From NCBI RefSeq assembly GCF_000312385.1, contig NZ_HE997626.1, forward strand, positions 871,015 through 922,381: a stretch of DNA of 51,367 nt. The letters are read 5' to 3'. Shown here piece by piece: positions 7,631 through 15,854 of the stretch. The DNA comes from Tsukamurella sp. 1534. GTDB lineage: Bacteria; Actinomycetota; Actinomycetes; Mycobacteriales; Mycobacteriaceae. The position numbers and the translations under genes were made by a program. The notes under the pieces are model-generated. The model made no database searches. It saw only the letters and a program-made list of their open reading frames with translations, and was not told the origin of the DNA. Position 1 is the stretch's first letter, and each line of letters starts with the position of its first letter.

Positions 7631-8626
7631 CTACGACGAGCCGGGGACCGGAGCCCGCCAGACCTGGTCGATCCGCCGGTCGGACGGTCCGCCGTCCGCC
7701 TCCGCCCGTAGGACCGCGGCGAAGCCTTCGTACCGGATCCGCTGGTCGGTGTAGAGCAGGGAGTAGAAGGACATCGAGAAGGGCAGCGTCAGGATCTGGC
7801 TGGCCACCCAGCCGATGCTGGCGAAGACGAGCCGCTCCACCGGCTGGTCGGCCGCGCTCGCCGGACCGCCCGCGATCGCGACCGCAGCGGCCATGAACGG
7901 GACCACGAACGCGACGCTCACCGCGAAGGCGCTCAGGTTGACCGCCGTCACGAGGGCGAAGAGCCGCGGAAATCCCCTGCGCTGCAGCGTGACCGCTCGG
8001 CGGAAGCCGGTGATCGGCCCGGACCTCTCCAGCACCACCGCCTGCGGCGAGAGCACCACGGTCGGCATGAGGAGGAGCATCGCCAGGAACGCCACCCCGC
8101 CCAGCGCGAGGGCGACGACGTTCGCCGGGCCCGGCCCCGTGGCCTCCGCGAACAGGATCGCCAGCGAGGAACAGACCACGAGCGGCACGAGGAATACCGC
8201 GATGTCGATGAGAGCGAGCCCCACGAGCGCGGCGAGCCGCGGCCGCGTCGCACGCCAGGCCTGCCGCGCGGACGTGCGGTGCCCGAACAGCGCGCGCGCC
8301 ACGACCACCGCCACCATGCCGAACGAGCACAGGGCGCCCGAGAACCACATCGCCGTCCCCAGCACGGCGCCGCCCGGCCACAGGCCCAGGGTGATGAGCA
8401 CCTGGCGGCTCTCGCTGTCGGGCCGGTAGCCCGGCCCCGCGGGGTCGGCCACCGGGATCCGCGCGAACACGCTGAAGATCCCGATCACCAGGGTGACGGC
8501 CGCGATGGAGCCGGCGGTGGCGAGGGGGCTGCCCCGGACCACCGAGTAGGTCCGCCGGCAGAGCTCCCGCACACTCATCGGCTCGAACGGGGTGACCCCG
8601 CGATCGTCGAGAGGGGGCGCGCTCAT
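7631..8626 (-). CDS. integral membrane protein of unknown function
   Basis: A protein of 331 residues started at ATG 8626 (MSAPPLDDRGVTPFEPMSVR). An upstream in-frame start would run into the preceding gene and add a low-complexity Arg/Ser segment, so it was rejected. The protein has about six hydrophobic helices and a short amphipathic N-terminal helix (SVRELCRRTYSVVRGSP). This looks like the membrane domains annotated in actinobacteria as glycerophosphodiesterase-type membrane proteins, without any catalytic domain. It follows the PLDc_N-like gene by 25 nt on the same strand, so the two are likely co-transcribed. Confidence 0.78.
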   Translation of the reverse strand: MSAPPLDDRGVTPFEPMSVRELCRRTYSVVRGSPLATAGSIAAVTLVIGIFSVFARIPVADPAGPGYRPDSESRQVLITLGLWPGGAVLGTAMWFSGALCSFGMVAVVVARALFGHRTSARQAWRATRPRLAALVGLALIDIAVFLVPLVVCSSLAILFAEATGPGPANVVALALGGVAFLAMLLLMPTVVLSPQAVVLERSGPITGFRRAVTLQRRGFPRLFALVTAVNLSAFAVSVAFVVPFMAAAVAIAGGPASAADQPVERLVFASIGWVASQILTLPFSMSFYSLLYTDQRIRYEGFAAVLRAEADGGPSDRRIDQVWRAPVPGSS

Positions 8627-8651
8627 GCCGCGTTCCGGCCGGGAACGGCGC

Positions 8652-9053
8652 TCAGGACTGCTCCTCGGGGGTGTCGGTGGGCTTGTCGGCGCGCTCGTCA
8701 GGCGACGTCTGCGACGGGTTCCTGGCGTCCAGCCCCTTCGCCTTGCGGCGCTGCTCGTCGGCGCGGGCGCGGCACTGCCGGAGGAACTCGTCGTCATCGT
8801 CGGGGTACTGGGCGATGTGCCGCCCGGGACGCTCGTACTCGGGGTAGCCGCTGGTGCGGGCGGGCGCCGCGGACGTGGCGCCGACGGGCCGCCCCAGGAG
8901 GAACCAGATCAGCGAACCGGCGAGTGGGATGAGGATGACGATGATCAGCCAGCCGCCCTTGGGCAGGTGCCGCACCCGGTACTCGTCCGACGTGATCACG
9001 TCGATCAGCGCCGCCACCCACAGCAACAACACGATTCCACCGAGATACGGCAT
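8652..9053 (-). CDS. small membrane protein with PLDc_N-type domain
   Basis: A protein of 133 residues started at ATG 9053, with a GGGGGT Shine-Dalgarno element 5 nt upstream. The first 65 residues contain two membrane helices in the pattern of the phospholipase D/nuclease N-terminal (PLDc_N) domain: an aliphatic first helix, DEYRVRHLPKGGW, then IIVILIPLAGSLIWFLLGRP. The rest is a hydrophilic cytoplasmic tail with acidic and Arg/Lys-rich parts. Such proteins occur alone in many actinobacteria and are not enzymes. The role is unknown. Confidence 0.8.
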   Translation of the reverse strand: MPYLGGIVLLLWVAALIDVITSDEYRVRHLPKGGWLIIVILIPLAGSLIWFLLGRPVGATSAAPARTSGYPEYERPGRHIAQYPDDDDEFLRQCRARADEQRRKAKGLDARNPSQTSPDERADKPTDTPEEQS

Positions 9054-9118
9054 CTTAACCCCCAGGATCACGCAAACGGATAGCTGATGCTACCGCGAAC
9101 CCCCCGGATCGATCCACC

Positions 9119-9124
9119 TATTGT
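9119..9124 (+). promoter_or_regulatory. -10 element for leaderless GRAM-like gene
   Basis: TATTGT sits 6 nt before the GTG start codon at 9131, with no ribosome binding site between them, as expected for a leaderless transcript. Confidence 0.45.
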
Positions 9125-9130
9125 GGCACC

Positions 9131-9442
9131 GTGAGCGACCTCAGCTGGCCGGCCGCCCGGTACCTCGGACGGGGCGCGGTGCGCGGCCACCTCGAATTGA
9201 CCGACACCCATGTGCGGTTCCGCCCCGCCGGGGTGGCCGCCAAGGTGCAGGGGACTCCGTTCTCCGTGCAGCTCAAGCACGTCGTGGGGGCCGGGGTGTC
9301 CGACGGTGCGCCGGGCCTCCTGCGGCGACGCCGGGACCGGCTCTGCATCACGCTGGGCGACGGCTCGGAGCAGCTCTTCGACGTCTCCCGCCCCGATCAG
9401 GTGGCCGAATCGATCCGCGAGCGGCAGGCCGGGCGGGGATGA
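9131..9442 (+). CDS. GRAM/PH-like small protein
   Basis: A protein of 103 residues starting at GTG 9131, with a -10-like hexamer immediately upstream and no Shine-Dalgarno element. The pattern ARYLGRGAVRGHLELTDTHVRFRP, then alternating strands and a final helix (PDQVAESIRERQAG), fits a GRAM/PH-like fold that binds lipids or peptides. Its TGA overlaps the ATG of the next gene by 4 bp (ATGA), so it is translationally coupled to the MTA phosphorylase. A functional link to nucleoside salvage is not evident. Confidence 0.75.
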   Translation: MSDLSWPAARYLGRGAVRGHLELTDTHVRFRPAGVAAKVQGTPFSVQLKHVVGAGVSDGAPGLLRRRRDRLCITLGDGSEQLFDVSRPDQVAESIRERQAGRG

Positions 9443-10212
9443 GCGCAGCGTCGGCCCCGATCGGCCTGATCGGCGGCACCGGCCTGTACCGGTTCCTGGG
9501 CGACGGGGCGCAGACGCGCACCGTCGACACCCCGTACGGCCCCACGAGCGCACCGATCACCGTCGGCGAGGTGGCCGGGCGCACCGTGGCGTTCCTGCCG
9601 CGGCACGGGCGTGCGCACGAGTTCTCGCCGCACACCGTGCCGTACCGCGCGAACCTGTGGGCGCTGCACCACCTGGGCGCGCGGAAGGTGGTGGCACCGT
9701 GCGCCGTCGGGAGCCTGCGGCCCGACGCGGGGCCCGGCACGATCGTGCTGCCGGACCAGCTGGTGGACCGCACGTCGGGCAGGACGTCGACGTTCTTCGA
9801 CGCGCACGGCGCGCACGTGAGCTTCGCGGACCCGTACTGCCCGCGACTGCGGGCCGCCGCGGCGCCGCACGCCGATCGGGACGCGGGCACGATGGTGGTC
9901 ATCGAGGGGCCGCGGTTCTCGACGCGCGCGGAGAGCCGCTGGTACGCCGCGCAGGGCTGGGACCTGGTGAACATGACGGGGCTGCCGGAGGCGGCGCTCG
10001 CCCGCGAGCTGAAGCTCTGCTACGCGGCGGTCGCGCTGGTCACCGACCTGGACGCGGGGATCGAGGCCGGCGACGGCGTGCACACGGAGGAAGTGCTCGC
10101 CCAGTTCCGCGCGAACCTGCCCCGCCTCACCGAGGTGCTCACCGCGACGATCGGCGCGGTCGATCCCGACGCCCCCTGCGACTGCGCCGCGGGCGACCAC
10201 GCCCTCCCCTGA
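9439..10212 (+). CDS. S-methyl-5'-thioadenosine phosphorylase (PNP/MTAP family)
   Basis: A protein of 257 residues starting at ATG 9439. Class-I nucleoside phosphorylase features are present: the phosphate loop IGLIGGTGLYRF, PRHGRAHEFSPH with the catalytic-site His, VIEGPRFSTRAESRWYA, and NMTGLPEAALARELKLCYA followed by VTDLDAG. In M. tuberculosis the relative Rv0535 cleaves methylthioadenosine to adenine and methylthioribose-1-phosphate, recycling a by-product of polyamine and SAM metabolism. The Asp in TDLD fits 6-aminopurine (MTA) rather than guanosine-type substrates; that specificity is inferred. Coupled to the GRAM-like gene by ATGA overlap. Confidence 0.88.
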   Translation: MSAASAPIGLIGGTGLYRFLGDGAQTRTVDTPYGPTSAPITVGEVAGRTVAFLPRHGRAHEFSPHTVPYRANLWALHHLGARKVVAPCAVGSLRPDAGPGTIVLPDQLVDRTSGRTSTFFDAHGAHVSFADPYCPRLRAAAAPHADRDAGTMVVIEGPRFSTRAESRWYAAQGWDLVNMTGLPEAALARELKLCYAAVALVTDLDAGIEAGDGVHTEEVLAQFRANLPRLTEVLTATIGAVDPDAPCDCAAGDHALP

Positions 10213-10224
10213 CCGGCGGGCGGG

Positions 10225-10716
10225 TCAGGCGGAGCCGAGGTACCGCTCGGTGTCGCGCTGGAGCCACTTCACGACGAGGCCGAGGGGCATCGCGGTGAGC
10301 CCGAGTACCCGCTCACCGCCGACCGGCTCGATGAGCAGGGTCCACGTGAACACCGATCCGCCGTCGGGATGCGCCTCGACGCGGTACTTCTCGGCCATCC
10401 GCGCCAGCCCGGGCGCGGTGGCCGACTGGACGTAGAAGGCCTTCTCGCACAGCTTCTCCGACTCCTCCCAGGAGTAGAAGATCTCGTCGGCGCTGATGCC
10501 GGGGCCCAGCGTGACCCGCCGGGTGGAGCCCGCGGCGAACGGCCGCGGGCTGGTCCACTCGATCTTGCGGATCCCGTTGCACCAGTGCAGCGGCCGATCG
10601 GAGGTGAGCTCGCCCCACACCCAGTCGACGGGCCGCGCGGAACGCACGGAGAACTCGTGGACGCCGGGACTGCCCGGGGTCAGCTCGGCGGGAAGGACGG
10701 GCTTGAGAGCGGGCAT
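10225..10716 (-). CDS. SRPBCC (polyketide cyclase/START-like) family protein
   Basis: A protein of 163 residues starting at ATG 10716, with an AGGAGG ribosome site 7 nt upstream. The helix-grip pattern is visible: HEFSVRSARPVDWVWGEL, WCNGIRKIEW, a central strand set around TRRVTLGPGISADEIF, and a long C-terminal helix (GLVVKWLQRDTERYL). These small cytosolic proteins bind hydrophobic ligands. It lies 23 nt downstream of the class-III aminotransferase on the same strand and probably belongs to its operon. The ligand is unknown. Confidence 0.78.
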   Translation of the reverse strand: MPALKPVLPAELTPGSPGVHEFSVRSARPVDWVWGELTSDRPLHWCNGIRKIEWTSPRPFAAGSTRRVTLGPGISADEIFYSWEESEKLCEKAFYVQSATAPGLARMAEKYRVEAHPDGGSVFTWTLLIEPVGGERVLGLTAMPLGLVVKWLQRDTERYLGSA

Positions 10717-10739
10717 GGATGCCTCCTGGCTCCGGTGGG

Positions 10740-12125
10740 TCAGACGGTGTGCGCGTCCGCGACGTTGAGCGCCTCGTCGATGATGGCGAGGCCCGCGCGC
10801 GCCTCCTCGGCGGAGACGTTGCACGGCGGCACGACGTGGATTCGGTTGTAGTTCGCGAAGGGCAGCATGCCGCCCTTCTTGCAGGCCGCGATCGTCTCGT
10901 TCATCGCGGGGCTGCTACCACCGTACGGCGCGAGCGGCTCCCGGGTCTCCTTATCCCGCACCAGCTCGATGGCCCAGAACACGCCCTTGCCGCGGACGTC
11001 GCCGACGGACGGATGCTTGGCCTTGAGCTCCTCCAGCGCGGGGGCGATCACCTCGTCGCCGATGGTCGCCGCGTTCTCCACCATCCGCTCGTCGGTCATG
11101 GCGTTGATGGTCGCGACGGCCGAGGCCGCGGCCAGCGGGTGACCGGAGTAGGTGAGGCCGCCGGGGTAGGGCTTGTCGGCGAAGGTCGCGGCGATCTCGT
11201 CGCCGATCGCGACGCCGCCCAGCGGGACGTAGCCGCTGTTCACGCCCTTGGCGAAGGTCATCAGATCGGGCACGACCGGGCCGGCCGAGGTGGTGCCGTG
11301 CTCGATCGCGAACCACTTGCCGGTGCGGCCGAAGCCGGACATCACCTCGTCGGCGATCATGACGATGCCGTACTTGCTGCACAGTTCCCGGACGCCGGCC
11401 ATGTAGCCGGGCGGGGGCACCATGATGCCGGGCGTGCCGGGGATGGCTTCGAGGATGACCGCGGCCACGGTGTTCGGTCCCTCGAGCACGATGGTGCGCT
11501 CCAGGTGCTCGAGGGCGCGCTGCGACTCCTGCTCCTCGGTCTCGGCGTAGAACGAGCTGCGGTACAGGAACGGCCCGTCGAAGTGCGCGACCGCCTCGCC
11601 GCCCACGTCGCTGCCGAACCGGCGGGTGTCGCCGGTGACGTTGATCGCCAGTTCGGTGCCGCCGTGGTAGCTGCGGTAGCGGCTGAGGACCTTGCGGCGG
11701 CCGGTGTGCACGCGGGCCATGCGGATGGCGTGCTCGACGGCGTCGGCGCCGCCGTTGGTGAAGAACACCTTGTTCAGGTCGCCCGGGGTGCGCTCGGTGA
11801 TGAGCCGGGCCGCCTCGCTGCGCGCCTCGTTCACGTGCTGCGGCGCGATGGTGCAGATCTTCGCGGCCTGCTCGGCGATCGCGGCCACGACCTTCGGGTG
11901 CTGGTGGCCGATGTTGGTGTTGACCATCTGCGAGCTGAAGTCGAGCAGCTTGTTGCCCTGGCCGTCCCACACGTAGGAGCCCTCGGTGGCGACGATCGTC
12001 ATCGGGGTGATCTGCGCCTGGGCGGACCAGGAGTGGAAGACGTGCGCGCGGTCCAGCTCGTAGGCGCGCGCTCCGGCCGCGGTCGCGTCGCTCAAGGTTC
12101 TGCCGTCGGGCAGCAGTTCAGTCAT
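10740..12125 (-). CDS. class-III aminotransferase (omega-amino acid/diamine type)
   Basis: A protein of 461 residues starting at ATG 12125, preceded by GGAGGA. An earlier in-frame start exists but would have no ribosome site and overlap the promoter zone. Motifs of PLP class-III enzymes: FFTNGGADAVEHAIRMAR, SRYRSYHGGT, the cofactor Asp in IADEVMSGFGRTG, and the Schiff-base Lys in TFAKGVNSGYVPLGG. It resembles the beta-alanine/diamine:pyruvate group and M. tuberculosis Rv3329. The amino donor cannot be read from sequence. Divergent from glsA. Confidence 0.88.
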   Translation of the reverse strand: MTELLPDGRTLSDATAAGARAYELDRAHVFHSWSAQAQITPMTIVATEGSYVWDGQGNKLLDFSSQMVNTNIGHQHPKVVAAIAEQAAKICTIAPQHVNEARSEAARLITERTPGDLNKVFFTNGGADAVEHAIRMARVHTGRRKVLSRYRSYHGGTELAINVTGDTRRFGSDVGGEAVAHFDGPFLYRSSFYAETEEQESQRALEHLERTIVLEGPNTVAAVILEAIPGTPGIMVPPPGYMAGVRELCSKYGIVMIADEVMSGFGRTGKWFAIEHGTTSAGPVVPDLMTFAKGVNSGYVPLGGVAIGDEIAATFADKPYPGGLTYSGHPLAAASAVATINAMTDERMVENAATIGDEVIAPALEELKAKHPSVGDVRGKGVFWAIELVRDKETREPLAPYGGSSPAMNETIAACKKGGMLPFANYNRIHVVPPCNVSAEEARAGLAIIDEALNVADAHTV

Positions 12126-12260
12126 GTCATCCTCCAAGTAGTTCAAAGGCGATATCGGCTGGTCTGCGCTGCTCACCTGGGTCATGTGTCGGTACTGCAG
12201 AACGATACTCACCCCGTTCGGAACGCTCATGACCGGCCAGCGTCGGGCCGCGATCTCCAT

Positions 12261-12266
12261 TACCGT
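12261..12266 (+). promoter_or_regulatory. -10 element for leaderless glsA
   Basis: TACCGT lies 7 nt before the ATG of the glutaminase gene, with no convincing Shine-Dalgarno element. Confidence 0.4.
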
Positions 12267-12273
12267 CGGGGGT

Positions 12274-13551
12274 ATGCCAGAGCAAACGACGGACGAATCG
12301 ACCTTCACCGCCGGACGCCCCCGCCACGCCGAATACGTCGACAACCCCGTGAACGCCGCGATGGCGCGGGTCCTCGACGACGTGCGGCGCGAGGACCACC
12401 CCGGCGCCGTGGCGGACTACATCCCGGAGCTGGCGAAGGCGGATCCCGAGCAGTTCGGGATCGCCTCGGTGTCGGTGACGGGGCGCAGTTACGGCGCCGG
12501 CGACTACCGCACCCCGTTCTCGATCCAGTCGATGTCGAAGCCGTTCGTGTACGCGCTGGCGCTGCAGCACCTGGGCGCCGACGCCGTGGGCGAGCGGATC
12601 GGCGTGGAGCCGAGCGGCGAGGCGTTCAACGCGATCAGTTTCGACCAATCGGGCCGGCCCGAGAACCCGCTCATCAACGCGGGCGCGATCGTCTCGACGT
12701 CGCTCACGCCGGGCGACGACGGTGCCGAGCGGTTCGCGCACATCCAGGCGGGGCTCTCCGCGTTCGCCGGCCGGGACCTGGAGGTCGACGATGCGGTGTA
12801 CCGGTCCGAGTCCGGGACCGCGTTCCGCAATCTGGCGCTCGCCGCGCTCGCGAAATCGACGGATGCCCTGCGGGTTCCGATCGAGGACGCGCTGGATCCG
12901 TACATCCGGCAGTGCTCGTTGCTGGTGGACGCGCACGATGTCGCGGTGATGGGGGCGACTCTGGCCTACGGCGGCCTGAACCCGATCACCGGTGTGCGCG
13001 TGGTGGATGCGGCCGTCGCCCGGCACACGCTGTCGGTGATGACGGGGTGCGGCATGTACGACCGGTCTGGCGCGTGGATGTGCTCGGTGGGCATCCCGGC
13101 GAAATCCGGTGTGGGCGGCGGCATCGTGGCCGCCGCGCCCGGCGAGTACGGGATCGGCGTGTTCAGCCCGCCGCTCGACGAGGCGGGCAACTCGGCGCGG
13201 GGCGTGGCGGTGCTGCAGCGGCTCAGTTCTGAGTTCGGGCTGCACCTGCTGAACCGGCCGATGACGCCGGTGAGCGCCGTGGAGAGCGTGTCCGCCGATC
13301 CGGCGTCGGGACGGGTCACGCTGCGGGTACGCGGCGAGCTGGACTTCGTCGCGGTCGAGCAGGTGGTGCACGAGGCGCTCAGCGCGGGACAGGCGCAGTC
13401 CTGCACGACGATGGTGCTCGACCTCACCGATGCCACCCGCGTCAGCACCGTCTCCGCATACTTGATCAATCAGCTGGCGGCGGACATCGGTTACGGTGTG
13501 CGGCTGTCCATCACCGACCCGTCCGGCCTGCTCGCCGATCCCGTCAGGTGA
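12274..13551 (+). CDS. glsA: glutaminase A with C-terminal STAS domain
   Basis: A protein of 425 residues starting at ATG 12274. Residues about 20-325 form a serine-dependent beta-lactamase-like glutaminase that hydrolyses glutamine to glutamate and ammonia: catalytic S86-M-S-K89 within FSIQSMSKPF, then ENPLINAGAI and GVGGGIVAAAPGEYGIGVFS. Residues about 335-425 form a STAS domain (VTLRVRGELDFVAVEQV, then TMVLDLTDATRVST), the fold of anti-sigma-factor antagonists. The Ser that is phosphorylated in anti-anti-sigma factors would fall in DATRVSTVSA; whether it is used is unknown. Such fusions occur in actinobacteria. Its 3' end overlaps the convergent oxidoreductase gene by 8 bp. Confidence 0.93.
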   Translation: MPEQTTDESTFTAGRPRHAEYVDNPVNAAMARVLDDVRREDHPGAVADYIPELAKADPEQFGIASVSVTGRSYGAGDYRTPFSIQSMSKPFVYALALQHLGADAVGERIGVEPSGEAFNAISFDQSGRPENPLINAGAIVSTSLTPGDDGAERFAHIQAGLSAFAGRDLEVDDAVYRSESGTAFRNLALAALAKSTDALRVPIEDALDPYIRQCSLLVDAHDVAVMGATLAYGGLNPITGVRVVDAAVARHTLSVMTGCGMYDRSGAWMCSVGIPAKSGVGGGIVAAAPGEYGIGVFSPPLDEAGNSARGVAVLQRLSSEFGLHLLNRPMTPVSAVESVSADPASGRVTLRVRGELDFVAVEQVVHEALSAGQAQSCTTMVLDLTDATRVSTVSAYLINQLAADIGYGVRLSITDPSGLLADPVR

Positions 13552-15094
13552 CGGACACGACCACGCGGTGCCACCCGGTGGCACCGTCGGGGGCGGGCGG
13601 CGCCGGAGCTTCTTCCTGCACCTTCCCGTCGGCGTCGGCGGCGCGCACCTCGAGCGTGTGATCGCCGGCCGTCAGGGGTAGGGACGCACGCCACTGCCGC
13701 CACGTGTCGGGGCCGACGGTGTCGGCGAGCTCGGCGCGCACCCACGCGCCGGAGTCGGCGCGGACCTCGACCCGGCCGATCCCGGTGTGCTGCGCCCAGG
13801 CGACGCCGGCCACCGTCACGTCGCCGGCGCCGACGGGCCCCCGCGGCACGTCGATGCGCGACTGCACCTTGATCGGCCCCAGCGCCGACCAGCCCCGCGG
13901 AGTCCAATAGCCCTGATCGGCGGCGAAGGTCGTGACCTTGAGCGAGGTCACCCATTTGGTCGCCGAGACGTAGCCGTACAGGCCGGGTACGACGAGGCGG
14001 GCGGGGAATCCGTGGATCGCGGGCAGCGGTTCGCCGTTCATTCCGATCGCGAGCAGCGAGGCGCGGGCGGGGTCGCGCAGCACGGACAGCGGTGTGCCCG
14101 CGGTGAACCCGTCGTGGCTGCGCGAGAGCACCATATCGGCGCCGGGGTGCGGCCCGGCCCGCTCCAGCAGCGCACCGATCCGGTGGCCGAGCCACCGGGC
14201 GTTGCCGATGAGATCGCCGCCCACCTCGTTGCTGACGCAGGCGAGGGTGACGTGGTGCTCCTCCATCGGCAGCGCCAGCAGCTCGTCGAAAGTGATGCTG
14301 AAGGGGCGTTCCACCATCCCGTGCACGTCCAGCGACCACGCGGCGGGATCGATCTGCGGCACCCGCAGCGCGGTGTCGATCCGGTAGAAATCCGTTGTGG
14401 GCGTGAGGTAACGCGTGAGCCCGTCGATCGCCGGGTCGGCCCCCGCAGGGATCGGTGGTGCGACGGTGCGCGGTGCCGGCAGGCGCAGCGTCTCGCGTGC
14501 CGCCCGTACCGCCGAGGAGCCCGCCGACAGCAGGCGCGCCGCCACCAGGGCGACGACGGTGCCGCCCGCTGCCGACCCCGCCACGATGAGGAATCCGCGC
14601 CGATCGATCGCGTCGGCGGAGTCGTCCTCCGCCGCGCCCGGCCGATGCGCGAGGCGCCGGATCGCGGTGCGTAGCACCAGGACCGCCACCGCGATCCCCG
14701 CCACGCTCGGCACCGCCCACAGCGCCGTCGCCTCCGGGCGCCGCACCGCGAGCACGGCGCCGACGATCCCGACCACGGCGATCAGCGCCGCGCCCCACGG
14801 CGGGCGGCGCAGTTCGAGGACGCCGGCGCACGCCGCACCGACGGCGGCCACCACGCCCATCGTGCCCAGCAGCACCGCCTTGTCGGCGGTGCCGAACCAT
14901 TCCACGGCGAAGTCCTTGAGCCACGGGGGTGCGGCGTCGATGACCGCCGCCCCGCCCGCGAACAGGGTGCTCGCGCCGGGCGCGATCAGCGCGGCCACGA
15001 GCTCCGCCACCGCGAGGCCCGCCGCACCCGCCAGCCCACCCACCAGGGCCGCGGCCCACGACACCGCTCCGGGGCCGCGGGTCTTATCGCTCAT
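13544..15094 (-). CDS. membrane-anchored molybdopterin-dependent oxidoreductase (sulfite oxidase fold)
   Basis: A protein of 516 residues starting at ATG 15094. About five membrane helices fill residues 12-190, the last following an RRGF motif (DRRGFLIVAGSAAGG). Then comes the molybdopterin-binding sulfite-oxidase domain (about 225-420) with the cofactor-ligating Cys286 in LACVSNEVGGDLIGNARW. The PAIHGFPARLVVPGLYGY stretch is also typical. An Ig-like dimerisation domain (about 425-516) ends the protein. It belongs with YedY/MsrP-like and Rv0218-like enzymes and should face the outside of the membrane. Substrate unknown; sulfite or methionine sulfoxide are family precedents. The N-terminal membrane domain makes it much longer than soluble YedY. 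Confidence 0.88.
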   Translation of the reverse strand: MSDKTRGPGAVSWAAALVGGLAGAAGLAVAELVAALIAPGASTLFAGGAAVIDAAPPWLKDFAVEWFGTADKAVLLGTMGVVAAVGAACAGVLELRRPPWGAALIAVVGIVGAVLAVRRPEATALWAVPSVAGIAVAVLVLRTAIRRLAHRPGAAEDDSADAIDRRGFLIVAGSAAGGTVVALVAARLLSAGSSAVRAARETLRLPAPRTVAPPIPAGADPAIDGLTRYLTPTTDFYRIDTALRVPQIDPAAWSLDVHGMVERPFSITFDELLALPMEEHHVTLACVSNEVGGDLIGNARWLGHRIGALLERAGPHPGADMVLSRSHDGFTAGTPLSVLRDPARASLLAIGMNGEPLPAIHGFPARLVVPGLYGYVSATKWVTSLKVTTFAADQGYWTPRGWSALGPIKVQSRIDVPRGPVGAGDVTVAGVAWAQHTGIGRVEVRADSGAWVRAELADTVGPDTWRQWRASLPLTAGDHTLEVRAADADGKVQEEAPAPPAPDGATGWHRVVVSVT

Positions 15095-15211
15095 GCCTTC
15101 AGACTGGCACGACGTGGCCGCCCGCGGGCGGATCGCCGGGACAGCTCACGGATTCGTAAGATTCCGGCGCGGTACCTCAACGACGCCGACCGCGCGGTCA
15201 CCCGTCACCCG

Positions 15212-15763
15212 TCACCGCAGAGTCTGCGAGACCACGATGAGCAGATCCGCCGCATCAGTCGCGAAGTTCCGCAGGGAATGCGTTGTGTGCGAGGGAAAAT
15301 GAATGGCGTCCCCGACGGACAGCACGAGCTCGTCCGCGCCGATCCGGGCGGAGACGGAGCCCGAGAGCACGTACACCCACTCCTCGCCGTCGTGCCGCGC
15401 CTCCGGCGCCTCGGCGGCGGCGTCCAAGGTCAGGTGCACGGCCTGCACGCCGGGGTATCCGCCGCTCAGGGATGCCACGGTCCCGCTGGCAGTGACCGAC
15501 GTCCGCCGCTCACCGGCACGGACGAGGTGGTACGGCTCGTGTCGCGGCTCGGCGACGAGCTCGCTGAGCGGGATCCCGAAGGCGTGTGCGATCTCGAGGA
15601 GTGTGCCGACGGAGGGCTGGCGAGCACCCGTCTCGATCCGGGACAGCTGGGTCACGGACAGGCCCACCTCGGCTGCGAGATCGGCCAGGGTCCGCCCCCT
15701 GGCCCTCCGCAGGTCGGCGGTCCGCCGCCCGATCCAGCTGGCGTCGCGATGATCGGCTGTCAC
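15212..15763 (-). CDS. XRE-family regulator with C-terminal cupin domain
   Basis: A protein of 183 residues from GTG 15763. An in-frame ATG at 15787 would add eight residues but lies inside a palindrome. The -10-like TAGCCT seven nt before GTG 15763 supports the shorter, leaderless form. Residues about 10-65 are a HTH_3 domain (ADLRRARGRTLADLAAEVGL, then TQLSRIETGARQPS). Residues about 105-180 are a cupin barrel (APEARHDGEEWVYVLSGSV, and GDAIHFPSHTTHSLRN with metal-type histidines). This class senses small ligands and controls adjacent transport genes. It is divergent from the CynX-type transporter. Confidence 0.87.
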   Translation of the reverse strand: MTADHRDASWIGRRTADLRRARGRTLADLAAEVGLSVTQLSRIETGARQPSVGTLLEIAHAFGIPLSELVAEPRHEPYHLVRAGERRTSVTASGTVASLSGGYPGVQAVHLTLDAAAEAPEARHDGEEWVYVLSGSVSARIGADELVLSVGDAIHFPSHTTHSLRNFATDAADLLIVVSQTLR

Positions 15764-15786
15764 ACCCGCCAGGCTAGCGCACACCA

Positions 15787-15801
15787 TTGCCCTACAGGCA
15801 A
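15787..15801. promoter_or_regulatory. palindromic operator between XRE-cupin regulator and transporter
   Basis: TTGCC-CTACA-GGCAA is a perfect 5-bp-arm palindrome in the divergent gap. A second palindrome, TTGACCTCAA (15806-15815), follows 5 bp later. Both lie upstream of the two chosen start codons. The XRE-cupin protein is the obvious candidate to bind them. Confidence 0.5.
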
Positions 15802-15854
15802 CCGATTGACCTCAAGGGTTGCGGGAGGTGCGGACGCCGTGCGATCGTCGGGCC

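Noticed and set aside
8627-8797. N-terminal extension of the membrane protein gene ending at 7631
   Set aside because: It overlaps the PLDc_N-like gene and adds a low-complexity Arg/Ser/Thr segment; ATG 8626 gives a normal start.
10719-13232. A very long open frame (over 800 codons) on the plus strand
   Set aside because: It lies antisense to the class-III aminotransferase and out of frame with glsA; composition is the Gly/Arg/Val/His-rich shadow expected in GC-rich DNA, with no domain.
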